Positions 16,854 to 27,300 of a stretch of DNA of 64,000 nucleotides are shown one piece after another; the stretch's first letter is position 1; each line of letters opens with the position of its first letter. The stretch is taken from assembly GCF_023618015.1 (NCBI RefSeq), contig NZ_JAJKBJ010000011.1:62001-126000 (forward strand). Reading direction: 5' to 3'. Both the position numbers and the translations under genes were made by a program. A model generated the notes under the pieces. It did no database searches. It had not been told where the DNA came from and worked only from the letters and a program-made list of their open reading frames with translations. The DNA is from Legionella maioricensis (GTDB lineage Bacteria; Pseudomonadota; Gammaproteobacteria; Legionellales; Legionellaceae).

Positions 16854-18737
16854 ATGCTAACTCCAGAAGGCCGGTCAGGCGACAAGCTAGATAAAACCAT
16901 GCTGCTCAATATGTGGGCCAATACCTTAAATGACGAAGCCAGATTCTCTGTTAGAACAAAACCCTTTATTTTTGCTGGAATGGGGAAACCCACTTTTCCT
17001 GTTAACCTACACATGGTAGAAATGTTCCTCGCTTATTGGAGTGCCATTAAAATATTAATCAAAAGCACAGCAGACGCAGTAGTAAAAGACGACAAGGAAG
17101 CAAAACCAAAACAATCTTCAGCCATAGACTACGGAGACGGGCGTAGCGACTTTTTGCCCCGTAAGGTAATGGCCGAGGCGATGACTGATTGGTACAATGC
17201 CCCGATTACTGCTGACAATGTATTATATACCGCTGGCGGAGCAGGTGCCTTACACATCATTTTCACTGCGTTCAACTCATTATATGAGGATATTCCAAAA
17301 TACCGAGTAATCACTCCATTTCCTCACTATTCTCTTTATGCAGCCAATAAAAAGCACCAACTGCACCCTATTGATGTCATGAAGGAGCCTGGATATCAAT
17401 TAACTGCAACAGCCTTGGAAGCGAGTATTAAATCAGCCTATAAACTAGCTGAGTTAGATAATAATCTTCCTAAAGTAGTCCTTTTATGCAATCCAAGCAA
17501 TCCCTTAGGCACAATAATTCCAGAAGATGAATTGAAAAAAATTGCAGCAGTCCTGCGGAAATATCCTGATTTAAAAATAGTAATGGATGAAGCCTATGCG
17601 GAAATGTGCTGGAGTTCGCCAAAGGCCCCCTCCTTATTGACCATAGCTCCAGATCTTCGCCAACGAATTACTATTTTACGTTCGGCAACGAAAGCGCTGT
17701 CTGCGGCCGGTGAGCGTCTGGGCATGCTCATGACTTTTGACAACCAATTGATGGACGCATTCCGCGAACATAACATTGTGGCTATAGGACATGCAGCTCG
17801 CTCAGCCCAATTAGCTTATGCCTATACAATGCTGAACTTTTCTGAGGAAGAAAGACAAAAATTAGAAAATTATTATAAGCCTAAGGTAGAGTATGTGTAT
17901 GAAAGAGCAAAGAAGATGGGGGCGGCTATGCCCGACCCTAAATATAAAGTAGACGGTACTTTTTACGTTCTTTGTGATTTGAGTGATTTACTGGGGGAGG
18001 AAATACCCCAGGAAGCAAAAAGGGCATTGGGGAAAACAGGCAATATACAAACGAGTGAAGAGCTAGTTTATTCTTTATTATTCCAAGACTCGCTGATGCT
18101 CGGACCAGGCTCCTATTTTGGCATGCCTTCAAATAATGGTTTTGTACGCATTACCTGCAGTGGTGATGAAGAAGAACTAAAAGAAATTATGGATAGATTA
18201 GAAGCCCGTCTTTTGGATGTACGCCAAAAGAAGGCACTACATTTGATAAATGAGATTAACAACCAAATTACCCAATTAGACGGTGCGCCGGAAACATTCA
18301 GCACACTTAAACCGAGCCTCCTAAATCGATTGAGCAGTATCAAACTAAATATGAATGATACTCTGGATCTTAAAACTCAAAATATTGCTTTAAAAAAATT
18401 ACTGTTCGACGTGAAATGTGAGGTTAATCTTGTTACCCCCGAGAGCAGAGTATGTCTTGGGCAACAGCTGTCTGCTTTTTTTGTTTCAGCAAAGGGAACA
18501 TTCAAACAAAAACAAAAGCAGTTGGGGTTAGAAGATGAATGGCGAAAATTTGTTGATGAAAACTTTACTGATGGTCCCGTGAAGAATTATTTCCTTAATT
18601 TGAAGGAAGAGGAGAAAAAAACCTGTAAAGCATGGCTCCAACATCTGAGAACATTAGAAAACCAAAATTTTGCAGAGATGGCTCCCAGCACAGAAAATTT
18701 GTCCGAGACGCCCCACTTAAAAATGAACGTGGCCTGA
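16854..18737 (+). CDS. PLP-dependent class I/II aminotransferase with C-terminal extension
   Basis: A 627-residue protein. Residues 1 to about 450 form a fold-type I aminotransferase: substrate loop DYGDGRSDFLP, LLCNPSNPLGT, MDEAYAEM with the PLP-nitrogen Asp, and the lysine motif RSATKALSAAGERLG. The final 170-180 residues are a charged helical tail not found in ordinary aminotransferases, with an EEE cluster about 45 residues from the end. Such tails can hold Dot/Icm translocation signals in Legionella, but this is speculation. Substrate is unknown. No operon partner: the neighbours face away or are broken. Confidence 0.8.
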   Translation: MLTPEGRSGDKLDKTMLLNMWANTLNDEARFSVRTKPFIFAGMGKPTFPVNLHMVEMFLAYWSAIKILIKSTADAVVKDDKEAKPKQSSAIDYGDGRSDFLPRKVMAEAMTDWYNAPITADNVLYTAGGAGALHIIFTAFNSLYEDIPKYRVITPFPHYSLYAANKKHQLHPIDVMKEPGYQLTATALEASIKSAYKLAELDNNLPKVVLLCNPSNPLGTIIPEDELKKIAAVLRKYPDLKIVMDEAYAEMCWSSPKAPSLLTIAPDLRQRITILRSATKALSAAGERLGMLMTFDNQLMDAFREHNIVAIGHAARSAQLAYAYTMLNFSEEERQKLENYYKPKVEYVYERAKKMGAAMPDPKYKVDGTFYVLCDLSDLLGEEIPQEAKRALGKTGNIQTSEELVYSLLFQDSLMLGPGSYFGMPSNNGFVRITCSGDEEELKEIMDRLEARLLDVRQKKALHLINEINNQITQLDGAPETFSTLKPSLLNRLSSIKLNMNDTLDLKTQNIALKKLLFDVKCEVNLVTPESRVCLGQQLSAFFVSAKGTFKQKQKQLGLEDEWRKFVDENFTDGPVKNYFLNLKEEEKKTCKAWLQHLRTLENQNFAEMAPSTENLSETPHLKMNVA

Positions 18738-18791
18738 AAATGAGCCCTCATTGCTTTGAGAGCTGTTCAAATGCCGGCACTGTCAACTATC

Positions 18792-18808
18792 CGCATCCTT
18801 CGGGTGCG
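18792..18808 (+). terminator. small GC hairpin after the aminotransferase gene
   Basis: A 7-bp stem (CGCATCC/GGGTGCG with one G-U pair) around a TTC triloop, followed by TTAAAAAC. It lies 54 bp past the stop codon. The missing T-tract makes it a weak terminator candidate. Confidence 0.35.
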
Positions 18809-18889
18809 TTAAAAACTTGGCCACTTTGAATTGACTCTAAAAAATCAGGGGTCATAGGAGTATGATGCAAAAGTTACTGAATTAGCTGC

Positions 18890-19284
18890 CTAAATGTGTA
18901 ATTGTTGCCAATTTTTTAGAAAATCGACTATTATTTTGGCGTCATCTGGCTTAAACGGTTTATAAAAATAGCCTTCCATGCCCGCCGCTGCGGCTTTATG
19001 ATAGTACTCGGGCTCCCCATGTGACGTAACAGCCATAATAGGGGTAGTACGATTAATCTTGCTTTGTTTTTTATTTGAACAGCGACTTCAAAACCATCTG
19101 GTCCATCACCAAGACCTATATCCATTAAAATAATATCGTAATGGGTTAAAAGTGCCAGATTTAAGGCGGATACTCCGTCTGATGCAGTATCAACAGTACA
19201 GCCTTGTTTCATCATCTGTGTTTTAAGAACAACCTGAGCAATCATTGTATCTTCAACAATGAGAATATGAGGTGCTCTGTGCAT
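18890..19284 (-). pseudogene. single-domain response regulator broken by a frameshift
   Basis: A CheY-like receiver starting at ATG 19284 (GGAG six bases upstream) with HILIVEDT, acceptor Asp in ILMDIGLGD and GFEVAVQIKNK. The frame then leaves the family pattern. One extra base near 19062-19066 would restore TPIMAVTSHGEPEYY, YFYKPFKPDDAK (the conserved KP) and a stop at 18892-18890, a normal 131-residue protein. The site is in an A-rich run (aaaaaacaaagc on the coding strand). This is either a recent loss of function or a homopolymer sequencing error. Confidence 0.8.
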
Positions 19285-19380
19285 CAATATCTCCTTATGC
19301 CAAGCTATTTATTCATCAACGGTGCCAACTTAACGCCTTGAGTTAAGTATAGCATCCAAGAATTGATAGCTGCCTGTAAT

Positions 19381-19414
19381 TTCTTAAGGTAACTATAACA
19401 ATTTTCGGTATGAT
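19381..19414 (+). repeat. direct repeat copy A (promoter-like)
   Basis: A 34-bp unit beginning TTCTTAAGGTAA and ending CGGTATGAT. It recurs 150 bp downstream with only a few changes. Both copies end in a -10-like hexamer. No open frame follows either copy. Confidence 0.7.
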
Positions 19415-19530
19415 GATCGCATTTTAGATCGTACCGAGCCAAAAACAACCACATGGAAAGCTTTTCATTCACCAACACAGCTATCCCAATAGCTTGGATT
19501 GAACCATAGTTTCCACAAGAATGTTACTGA

Positions 19531-19565
19531 TTCTTAAGGTAATCATAACAATTTTTCGGCATAAT
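19531..19565 (+). repeat. direct repeat copy B (promoter-like)
   Basis: A 35-bp unit beginning TTCTTAAGGTAA and ending CGGCATAAT, near-identical to the copy at 19381. The two lie in the 620-bp gene-free stretch 19285-19907, which otherwise shows no coding frame with family likeness. A pair of tandem small-RNA promoters is one explanation. Confidence 0.7.
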
Positions 19566-19748
19566 ACGCGCGCTTAAAACTAAATGAACAAAATAAAGCA
19601 ATATGCCCCCTTTATTTCCAGATGATAATGAAAGAATCACTTTAATGCAAGGTAAAACAAGGGATTGCTCTGTGCAGCCGTCTTGGATTGTATTTTTAAC
19701 AAAGAGAATGCTCAAATGCTGGTCTTAACGCAAGGGAAGTAATCTGTC

Positions 19749-19835
19749 TTTCCGTCATCCCGAGGAGCTTGCGACGCGAGCCACATTGTGGAGCTCCTTC
19801 GCTTCGTTCTAGATGTCGCTTCTTAAGTCAATGGC
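19749..19835. repeat. truncated copy of a dispersed MITE-like repeat
   Basis: Shares GAGGAGCTTGCGACG, CCTTCGCTTCG and the right end CTTAAGTCAATGGC (19822-19835) with the element at 25694-25809. The left terminal inverted repeat is missing and an internal stretch is shorter, so this copy is decayed. Confidence 0.75.
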
Positions 19836-19907
19836 AGCGAACCTAATCCAGTCGCACCCTGAAAAAGTTTGTTATCCACCAACCATTTGCCGATAAAACA
19901 ACCGGCT

Positions 19908-20681
19908 TTAGTTAAATAAATAACTTAAACTCATCAGCAGTTCATGAGTATAAAGATGAGTAAGCCCTGGCCCATTGAGCTGAATAGTAGGATCAGGACC
20001 AAGGAAATTTTTGCCCCAATCAGCAAATTCATAACCAATGCCTACTTGCCAATGAGGCGTCAGCCTGGTTTGTACACCGGCTCCCAGAGTATAGGAAAAA
20101 GCGATATTCGTGTTGGATGTAAACCAGAATGCGGGGAAAATTATTGGATTTACCGTGGTTGGCACGTAAGCATGAGAATTATTAAATCCTGCCCCAAAAC
20201 TTCCGCTAATGTAGGGTTGGACCGGCTGAAAATTAAGGCCGATGAGCCGTCCCTTAATCTCTGCTCGGCCATGATCGACTTTATAATCGAAGGCATTTAC
20301 CGCAACATTACCATTAATATCAACCACACCTGTGGCTTTAGCATCAGTAGCACCGGCCAAACCAATACCTAACTCGCCTAAAATTCCGGGGGAAACAATA
20401 CGTTGTAATCCAAAAAAAATCTCACCTGTAGCCAATATGCCCGTAGGTGAATCATAGATAAAATTTTCAACAATAAGAGGAGGTAAATTAGGATTAAGAA
20501 AGGGGGGGACATTCGGATAAAGATATTGATTCTGTCCTGGACTAGCCCAGGCGGGACCGCCACTTATCGTAATAATTGATGACCATACCAAAGGTAAATT
20601 TTCATCAAAAATAGTATCTATGGAGAAGGCACTCATGCTAAAAAACATACCAAGCACAGTGATTCCTATTTTTTTAAACAT
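19908..20681 (-). CDS. outer-membrane beta-barrel protein
   Basis: A 257-residue exported protein. A signal peptide (1 to about 20, ending SMSAFS) is followed by alternating aromatic/hydrophobic strands such as FGLQRIV, VQPYISGSFGAGF, FSYTLGAGVQTRL and HWQVGIGYEFADW. It ends in a strand LLMSLSYLFN close to the barrel C-terminal signature. The pattern is that of small Legionella porin-like or OmpW-like barrels. I cannot assign a specific family. A partial PmrA-like box upstream (20739-20755) was not considered convincing. Confidence 0.75.
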   Translation of the reverse strand: MFKKIGITVLGMFFSMSAFSIDTIFDENLPLVWSSIITISGGPAWASPGQNQYLYPNVPPFLNPNLPPLIVENFIYDSPTGILATGEIFFGLQRIVSPGILGELGIGLAGATDAKATGVVDINGNVAVNAFDYKVDHGRAEIKGRLIGLNFQPVQPYISGSFGAGFNNSHAYVPTTVNPIIFPAFWFTSNTNIAFSYTLGAGVQTRLTPHWQVGIGYEFADWGKNFLGPDPTIQLNGPGLTHLYTHELLMSLSYLFN

Positions 20682-20931
20682 ATCTCATCCTTTTGATCTT
20701 AGAAATTAGACAACCCGATCACACCGCTCTATGAAACGATTAAACAATCCTTAATTATTTATTTTTATACCTTATTTAACTGTATTTTTCTATTGAATTA
20801 ACTTTTCTAAGAGAAAAAGAGCTGAAGACCGTGACGTACTTAAATGTCCTGAGCCCCCTCTAAAAATGACAGAAATAATATAGATTCTCATTTCTTATTC
20901 TTATTAACTCGAAAATAGCGTGTAAGGGGTA

Positions 20932-20937
20932 TATAAT
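20932..20937 (+). promoter_or_regulatory. -10 element for lpxD-polA
   Basis: A perfect TATAAT 32 bp before the lpxD ATG. No recognisable -35 hexamer lies at the right distance, so only the -10 is called. Confidence 0.4.
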
Positions 20938-20969
20938 CGGTCTATTTTGCAGAATTAAAGGGTCAATGA

Positions 20970-22019
20970 ATGAATATTTCACTATGTGATATTGCAAACC
21001 TGGTTCAAGGAACAGTAATAGGGGACGCCTCAATAAAAATTTCTTCATTAGCACCTATTGATGACATTATTTCCGGGGCGCTGGTTTTTGCCGAAGGCGA
21101 AGACAATTTAAGGTTGGCCGAGGCCTCTGAAGCAAGTGCTATTTTAGTGAGCTCGAAAATTACTCAATCTAAAAAAAATCTGATTCAAGTCGCTCATCCC
21201 TTTAAGGCATTCATTAAACTACTGCATCATTTTCAGCCCGCTAAAAAAGTCAATATCGGTATTCACCCTACCGCCGTAATTGGCGAAGGAGTGCAATTGG
21301 GCGAGCATGTATCCATAGGGCCTTATGTCGTTATTGAATCAGGAAGTGTTATAGGAAATCATAGTGTTCTTAAAAGTCACATTCATATTGGTCATGATGT
21401 TAGAATAGGCGAACAGACCACCATTCATCCTCATGTAACCGTCTATGATGGTTGTCAGATTGGCTCCAGAGTCACTATTCATGCGTCGACCGTCATTGGT
21501 TCCGATGGCTTTGGTTATACTTTTGTAGAAGGCCAACACCTGAAAGTCCCTCATATAGGCAACGTAATTATTGAAGATGATGTTGAAGTGGGTGCCAATA
21601 CAGCTATAGATCGCGCAACAATGGGGGCGACGGTTATTGGTGAAGGGACTAAAATAGATAATTTGGTCCAGGTAGCCCATTCAGTCAAATTGGGAAAACA
21701 TAATATTCTTTGTGGATTTACAGGCATAGCAGGAAGCAGCAAGACCGGAAATAATGTTATTTTTGCAGCCAATGTCGGAGTCAGTGACCATGTACGGATA
21801 GAAGACAACGTGGTATTGGGAGCCCGCACTGGAGTACCACCCAATAAACTTTTAAATGCAGGAACCATCTATTTGGGTAATCCGGCCCGTCCCAAAGATT
21901 TGGCGATTAAACATGAACTGTCCGTGAATCGAATTCCTTTAATGCGTAAAAACATTAAAACCCTTACTGAACAAGTGGCCTTACTACAAAAACAAATAGC
22001 GCAACAAGAGGTAGAATGA
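20970..22019 (+). CDS. lpxD: UDP-3-O-acylglucosamine N-acyltransferase LpxD
   Basis: A 349-residue lipid A biosynthesis enzyme. It adds the N-linked 3-hydroxyacyl chain from acyl-ACP. An N-terminal uridine-binding domain (1 to about 95) is followed by a left-handed beta-helix of hexapeptide repeats (about 97-320), with the likely catalytic His237 in VQVAHS, and a C-terminal helix. It stands alone rather than in the bamA-skp-lpxD-fabZ cluster, so it may be one of two paralogues as in other Legionella (inference). It overlaps polA by 4 bp (ATGA). Confidence 0.92.
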   Translation: MNISLCDIANLVQGTVIGDASIKISSLAPIDDIISGALVFAEGEDNLRLAEASEASAILVSSKITQSKKNLIQVAHPFKAFIKLLHHFQPAKKVNIGIHPTAVIGEGVQLGEHVSIGPYVVIESGSVIGNHSVLKSHIHIGHDVRIGEQTTIHPHVTVYDGCQIGSRVTIHASTVIGSDGFGYTFVEGQHLKVPHIGNVIIEDDVEVGANTAIDRATMGATVIGEGTKIDNLVQVAHSVKLGKHNILCGFTGIAGSSKTGNNVIFAANVGVSDHVRIEDNVVLGARTGVPPNKLLNAGTIYLGNPARPKDLAIKHELSVNRIPLMRKNIKTLTEQVALLQKQIAQQEVE

Positions 22020-24712
22020 GCATGAAAGCACCTCTGGTTCTGATTGATGGCTCTTCTTATTTTTTTCGTGCATTTCATGCACTGCCTCCTTTAACAAATT
22101 CTAAAGGGCAACCCACTGGAGCAGTCTATGGAGTTGCCAATATGATTAAGAAACTCATTAAAGATTATCAACCAGAAGATCTGGCCGTGGTTTTTGATGC
22201 AAAGGGAAAAACATTCCGAGATGAATGGTATCCGGAGTATAAAGCCCATAGACCTCCCATGCCTCAAGAGCTCAGCTCTCAATTTCAACCGTTAATCCAA
22301 TTACTGCAAGCCATGGGTTTGCCTATATTGATTGTCGAGGGAGTTGAAGCAGACGATGTAATAGGCACCTTGGCACGCCAAGCCACAGAACAAGGTCTGC
22401 CAGTTGTCATCTCGACGGGCGATAAAGATATGGCTCAATTAGTCAATGAACATGTCACTTTGATTAATACTATGAGTAATTACAGTATGGATATTGCCGG
22501 GGTTAAAGAGAAATTTGGTGTCGGTCCCGAGCAAATCATTGATTATCTGACCCTTATAGGTGATACCGTAGATAACGTACCAGGAGTGACTAAATGTGGG
22601 CCAAAAACGGCGGTCAAATGGCTGACAGAATATCAAACCTTAGATAATTTGATAGAACATGCCCACGATATTGGTGGCAAAATTGGCGAATATCTTCGCG
22701 CCAGCCTTCCCCAGTTGCCGTTATCGAAAAAGCTGGTTACCATTAAAATTGATTTGGACTTACCGCTAAACCTGAATGAATTAACTCCCAAACCAGTAAA
22801 CAAGCAACAACTTATTGAGCTAGTTCGTGAACTGGAATTCAAAACCTGGCTTAAAGAGCTTTTAGGTCAAGAAGAAAATCAAGCAACACCCTCATCAGAT
22901 GCCAGTAGCCCCGACACAGCCTATGAACTGATTACCAGCAACGAGCAATTAAACCAATGGCTGAATAAACTGGAGTGCTGCACCGTATTTTGTATTGATG
23001 CTGAAACCACCAGTCTTGATTTCATGGCAGCCGAACTTGTCGGCATCTCTCTTGCCATTGAAAAAGGAAAAGCGGTGTACATCCCGCTAACCCATACGGA
23101 CGGAAGCCCTCAACTGAATCGAGAAGAAGTTTTAACCGCCCTAAAACCTATTTTAGAAAATCCGGCCATAGAAAAAATAGGGCAAAATATCAAATATGAT
23201 TATGCTGTTTTTAAAAATTATGGCATCACCCTGGCCGGAATTAAGTACGATACCATGCTGGAGTCCTATATCCTCAATAGCAGTGCAGGTCGTCATGACA
23301 TGGACAGTCTGGCATTAAAATATTTAGGATATAAGACCATTAGCTTTGAAGAGATTGCAGGGAAAGGAGCAAAGCAATTACGATTCGACCAAATACCGGT
23401 AGACAAAGCAGGTTTTTATGCCGCTGAAGATGCTGATATAACCTTGCAATTACATCACCAGTTATTCCCGATGATGGATGCCTCTTTGCAGCGGGTTTTT
23501 AGCGAGATAGAAATGCCGCTGATCCCCGTTCTTGCGAACATGGAGCGGCTCGGAGTGTTAATTGATCCTGTCACCTTACAAAAACACGGTGACCGTTTAA
23601 AAGAACGCATCCAGACCTTGGAAGAAGAAGCCATACAATTGGCAGGCAAACCGTTTAATCTCAATTCCCCCAAACAATTGCAAGAAATTTTGTTTGATGT
23701 ACAAAAACTTCCTGTCTTATCAAAAACCCCAACAGGGCAACCATCCACCGCAGAATCTGTGTTACAAGAATTAGCCTTTGACTATAGGCTTGCTGCCGTT
23801 ATCCTGGAATACCGTAGTTTAACGAAATTGGTATCCACTTATATTGATGCCCTACCTAAAAAAATTAATCCCCATACCCATCGAGTGCATACTTCCTATA
23901 ATCAGGCAGTTGCCGCAACCGGGCGTCTATCCTCCAGCGAACCTAATTTGCAAAATATCCCCATCCGTAGTGAGGAGGGTAGATTAATTCGTACCGCATT
24001 CATCGCCCCTCCTGGATACCTTATCCTGGCAGCAGACTATTCACAAATTGAATTACGCATCATGGCGCATTTATCCCAAGATGAAAATTTATTAAAAGCT
24101 TTTGCCAATAGCTGGGACATTCATGCAGCAACAGCCAGTGAAATTTTTCAAACAGCTCTTGATGAGGTGACCCATGAACAACGAAGACGGGCTAAAGCAG
24201 TAAACTTCGGTTTAATATATGGCATGTCTGCTTTTGGTTTGGCCAAGCAAATAGGGGTGGAACGCCAAGACGCGCAATATTATATTGATACTTATTTCCA
24301 TCGTTATCCAGGAGTGCTTGAGTACATGGAACGCACGAGGAAACAAGCGCATCAATCAGGTTATGTAGAAACATTATTTGGTCGACGTCTCTACTTGCCC
24401 GAAATTAATGCCCGCAATATGATGAGACAAAAAGCAGCAGAACGAATGGCAATTAATGCTCCAATGCAAGGGACTGCTGCTGATATTATCAAAAAAAGCA
24501 TGCTAGCAATTGCTGATTGGCAGCACTCGCAAGAAAATCCCCAAGTGAACATGATCATGCAAGTGCATGATGAATTGGTTTTTGAAGTCCAGGAGGAAGC
24601 CATAGAGTCCTCTAAAGGCATTATTCGGAATCTGATGGAGCAAACCGTAAAATTATCGGTACCATTAGTTGTTTCTATTGGTGTGGGGCCCAATTGGGAT
24701 GCCGCTCATTAA
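22016..24712 (+). CDS. polA: DNA polymerase I
   Basis: An 898-residue polymerase for repair and Okazaki fragment processing. The 5' nuclease domain occupies about 1-290 ([35 protein letters not shown]). The 3'-5' exonuclease follows with its metal-binding DAETTSLD intact (about 328), so proofreading is probably active. The polymerase domain holds motif [12 protein letters not shown], the O-helix [19 protein letters not shown] and motif C QVHDEL. Length is normal. Translationally coupled to lpxD. Confidence 0.97.
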   Translation: MSMKAPLVLIDGSSYFFRAFHALPPLTNSKGQPTGAVYGVANMIKKLIKDYQPEDLAVVFDAKGKTFRDEWYPEYKAHRPPMPQELSSQFQPLIQLLQAMGLPILIVEGVEADDVIGTLARQATEQGLPVVISTGDKDMAQLVNEHVTLINTMSNYSMDIAGVKEKFGVGPEQIIDYLTLIGDTVDNVPGVTKCGPKTAVKWLTEYQTLDNLIEHAHDIGGKIGEYLRASLPQLPLSKKLVTIKIDLDLPLNLNELTPKPVNKQQLIELVRELEFKTWLKELLGQEENQATPSSDASSPDTAYELITSNEQLNQWLNKLECCTVFCIDAETTSLDFMAAELVGISLAIEKGKAVYIPLTHTDGSPQLNREEVLTALKPILENPAIEKIGQNIKYDYAVFKNYGITLAGIKYDTMLESYILNSSAGRHDMDSLALKYLGYKTISFEEIAGKGAKQLRFDQIPVDKAGFYAAEDADITLQLHHQLFPMMDASLQRVFSEIEMPLIPVLANMERLGVLIDPVTLQKHGDRLKERIQTLEEEAIQLAGKPFNLNSPKQLQEILFDVQKLPVLSKTPTGQPSTAESVLQELAFDYRLAAVILEYRSLTKLVSTYIDALPKKINPHTHRVHTSYNQAVAATGRLSSSEPNLQNIPIRSEEGRLIRTAFIAPPGYLILAADYSQIELRIMAHLSQDENLLKAFANSWDIHAATASEIFQTALDEVTHEQRRRAKAVNFGLIYGMSAFGLAKQIGVERQDAQYYIDTYFHRYPGVLEYMERTRKQAHQSGYVETLFGRRLYLPEINARNMMRQKAAERMAINAPMQGTAADIIKKSMLAIADWQHSQENPQVNMIMQVHDELVFEVQEEAIESSKGIIRNLMEQTVKLSVPLVVSIGVGPNWDAAH

Positions 24713-24778
24713 ACGGTGCAGAGCAGCAGTGGCCTTTGAGCAGCAGTGCTTTGCCCTGGATTTCTAGATGCTAATAAT

Positions 24779-24854
24779 CGTCGTTGCAAACGAAGTGAAG
24801 CAGTACCGAACGCTAACGAAACATTGTTCTGCTTCGCCAAGGCTCGCAACGACG
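24779..24854. repeat. palindromic dispersed repeat
   Basis: Terminal inverted repeats CGTCGTTGC (24779-24787) and GCAACGACG (24846-24854), with an inner pair GAAGCAG/CTGCTTC. It lies in the 282-bp gap after polA and resembles the element at 31546-31633. Otherwise that gap holds only a short direct repeat of GAGCAGCAGTG (24721 and 24739). Confidence 0.65.
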
Positions 24855-24994
24855 GAATTTACATACCAGGGCCTTTGCTCCCACCTCAGGCCGAGCGGCC
24901 CCAAGTAATGGCTGGTCTCGCTGTTCTCAATTTTGTAGCCCTCTTTCAGGAACAAGTCGCGGCATGCAGTTTAAAGAGAGAATAGGACCTATAA

Positions 24995-25450
24995 TTATTG
25001 GTAATAACTCGCAGTAGTCTGCTGGTAGGCAAATGCGGGATTTTGTCCGCCCATGAATTCACCAAAATAATACGCCCATGTCTTACATATTCGCTCAATG
25101 CTGATCACTTTGGTCCAAGTGTTGTATTCATTAAGCGGTTTATTATGTTGATTAAACACTACGGCAAACGCTTCGCGCATGGCCTCTGAATCAGACCAGG
25201 CGATAATTGGAAGATAAGGATATTTTTGCCACAAGGCATCGGTAAGTGCAGGTCCACTGCAATTTAGTTCATCAGTTAAACCCAGATCGCCATCCATTAC
25301 AACCATATCAGGCAAATGACTATTAATATGAGACATAGCAGCCTGACTATTATTGACTATAGTCACTGATATCGATGTAACCACTGATTCTAATAAACGA
25401 CGTAAACAAAATGCATTAAAAGCATTGTCTTCGACAATTAATACTCGCAT
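24995..25450 (-). CDS. single-domain response regulator
   Basis: A 151-residue receiver protein. Acidic pocket VEDN (6-9), acceptor Asp53 in VVMDGDLGL and conserved Lys104 in NKPL are present. There is no DNA-binding output, only a short aromatic tail. ATG 25450 follows AGGGAG; a GTG one codon upstream is possible. No cognate kinase is adjacent, although a hybrid kinase lies 8 kb away. It could act like CheY or as a phosphate sink. Confidence 0.82.
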   Translation of the reverse strand: MRVLIVEDNAFNAFCLRRLLESVVTSISVTIVNNSQAAMSHINSHLPDMVVMDGDLGLTDELNCSGPALTDALWQKYPYLPIIAWSDSEAMREAFAVVFNQHNKPLNEYNTWTKVISIERICKTWAYYFGEFMGGQNPAFAYQQTTASYYQ

Positions 25451-25693
25451 CACAGCTCCCTGTTACTTACCATAAAAAGTATAAAGGGCAAACCTTAAGA
25501 AAAACTTAAGAAAACAAATAAATTAAATTTAATTTTTATGTCTCTTTTTAATGGCCGAACATGCGAGTTAAATGAGTGAACTTATTAATTTCACTCTGTA
25601 TTTATAAGATGCGGATCGTGGAAGGGATAATGCTATAAGGATTCTGTGGCACTTCATCCCAGGTTACGACTTCGTCTCTACCCAAGCATCACA

Positions 25694-25809
25694 GCCATTG
25701 ACTTAAGCCGCTTTCCTTCATCTCGAGGAGCTTGCGACGAGGGATAGGCATGAGCCATATTTTGCAGATCCTTCGCTTCGCTGTGGATGACGTTTCTTAA
25801 GTCAATGGC
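25694..25809. repeat. MITE-like element with perfect 14-bp terminal inverted repeats
   Basis: GCCATTGACTTAAG at 25694-25707 and its exact reverse complement at 25796-25809 bound a 116-bp non-coding element. The interior contains GAGGAGCTTGCGACG and CCTTCGCTTCG, shared with the truncated copy at 19749-19835. It sits in the 454-bp gap between the response regulator and the nucleotidase gene, which holds no gene. Confidence 0.8.
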
Positions 25810-25904
25810 ACTGAGACTACTCATATACTCAACTACAAGACGAAATTGTAACCCTGGATAATAGAACACCGGAGCCAAGTTACATCGATCATCCAACTCT
25901 AAAA

Positions 25905-27287
25905 TTAAATTTCTATATCATGAGCTAATAAACGTCTGTTGGCCCGGAAATACGTAATAGGAGAATGCTCTAACAGGTCAGATAATTTTTCCATGTAAAT
26001 ACAAGCAAAACGATCCACTTGATAGGCAAAATAACTTTCTTCAGCGCCGGCGCGAAATACGCGTTCCCATTTAGGATTATAAAATGCACTTTGCTCTTTT
26101 AGCAGTTTAGAAATCTGTAAATCCACTGCGGAGATTTGTAACTGTAACTCTTGAATTTCTTTATCGTATTGCTCTGAGTCTTCATCAATGCTCTGAGTAC
26201 AAAGATTGACATATTTTTGTTCAAGGACCTTTTTAATACTCATTGCGTCGCCAATTTTTTTCTCTATGGGTAAGGCCCTTATCTGTGCTGCTATCTCTTC
26301 GCCCAGCTCATCAACTACCAACGCGGTACGCCAGTTACAATCTTTTTTCAATCTTAAAATATCGCCATAGATATGATCCCCAATATAGAGAATCTCATCA
26401 CCTCTAATATTCAGACTTTCCGTAAATTTTTTCGCATTTCCCCCTTGATATACACCAGGCACCAATAATCCTTCAGCATTGGTCATGGTGCCATTCTCAG
26501 GGTTCACCGATAAAAAACGCAGATTATCATAAAAAAAACGGGGTTTATTGGCCAAAGTAATAACATACTCAAACAAATCACGCCAAGTCTCTCCTTTATT
26601 TAAAAAGGGAGTAATCGCATAATCTAGCAAAAGCTTAGTATAAGAATATTCGGAATTGGTCAAGATGAAGATCTTCTTACCGTGACGAATAAAATGCTTC
26701 AAACCATCTACAACAGCTTTTTCTTTAAGGACGTATTTATTTAAATCTTTACTAATAATACTTTTTAAACTGCCATCAGAATGCACTTTATCCACACAAT
26801 ATTGGACGTCTTTAGCTATGGTTTGATAATTAGGCATTTCATGAGCAGGTAATTCATCTTTTAAATCAACTAACTGGCCATATAAAACACAAAATGCAAT
26901 AGAAAAAGAAGTATCTATAGGCATGTAATTGGGATCGCCTAAATCGACATAAATACTTCGGTAAATTTCCTGCTGATCATTAAAACTAATCAGTTTTGTG
27001 CCGTGATAACTTTGCCTGATTGCTCCATAACGGCTGAGTTTCAAAATATTTCCATTATTACAGTCAATCACTAAGCCCCGAATGGCATCATGAAAATTAA
27101 ATTTTAATTTTTTTAGCACTGCAGGATAGTTTTTTATTGCCACTAATTTTTCTTTGATTAATTCATAAACCAGGGATTCAAAATTTTCTGAGTTATAACG
27201 AATTAAGGTGTGATCCATATCCAGACCAATCAGCTTAATTTTTCTCATATTTATAATGCGATTTACAAAAACCTTATGCATATCCAT
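25905..27287 (-). CDS. cN-II type purine 5'-nucleotidase (HAD-IG family)
   Basis: A 460-residue HAD phosphatase hydrolysing IMP/GMP. Motif I DMDHTL supplies nucleophile Asp23 and Asp25; motif II is FILTNSEYSY; the late acidic motif is YIGDHIYGDIL. A long C-terminal coiled region follows (about 370-430). From memory the sequence is very close to the crystallised L. pneumophila enzyme, including its N-terminus, so I keep ATG 27287. It lies 13 bp after rpiA and is probably the last gene of rnr-rlmB-rpiA. Confidence 0.9.
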   Translation of the reverse strand: MDMHKVFVNRIINMRKIKLIGLDMDHTLIRYNSENFESLVYELIKEKLVAIKNYPAVLKKLKFNFHDAIRGLVIDCNNGNILKLSRYGAIRQSYHGTKLISFNDQQEIYRSIYVDLGDPNYMPIDTSFSIAFCVLYGQLVDLKDELPAHEMPNYQTIAKDVQYCVDKVHSDGSLKSIISKDLNKYVLKEKAVVDGLKHFIRHGKKIFILTNSEYSYTKLLLDYAITPFLNKGETWRDLFEYVITLANKPRFFYDNLRFLSVNPENGTMTNAEGLLVPGVYQGGNAKKFTESLNIRGDEILYIGDHIYGDILRLKKDCNWRTALVVDELGEEIAAQIRALPIEKKIGDAMSIKKVLEQKYVNLCTQSIDEDSEQYDKEIQELQLQISAVDLQISKLLKEQSAFYNPKWERVFRAGAEESYFAYQVDRFACIYMEKLSDLLEHSPITYFRANRRLLAHDIEI

Positions 27288-27300
27288 TGTTTAAACAACC

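Noticed and set aside
20739..20755. PmrA-like tandem TTAA half-sites upstream of the beta-barrel gene
   Set aside because: The spacing fits, but the half-sites match the Legionella consensus poorly and no -10 follows at the right distance.
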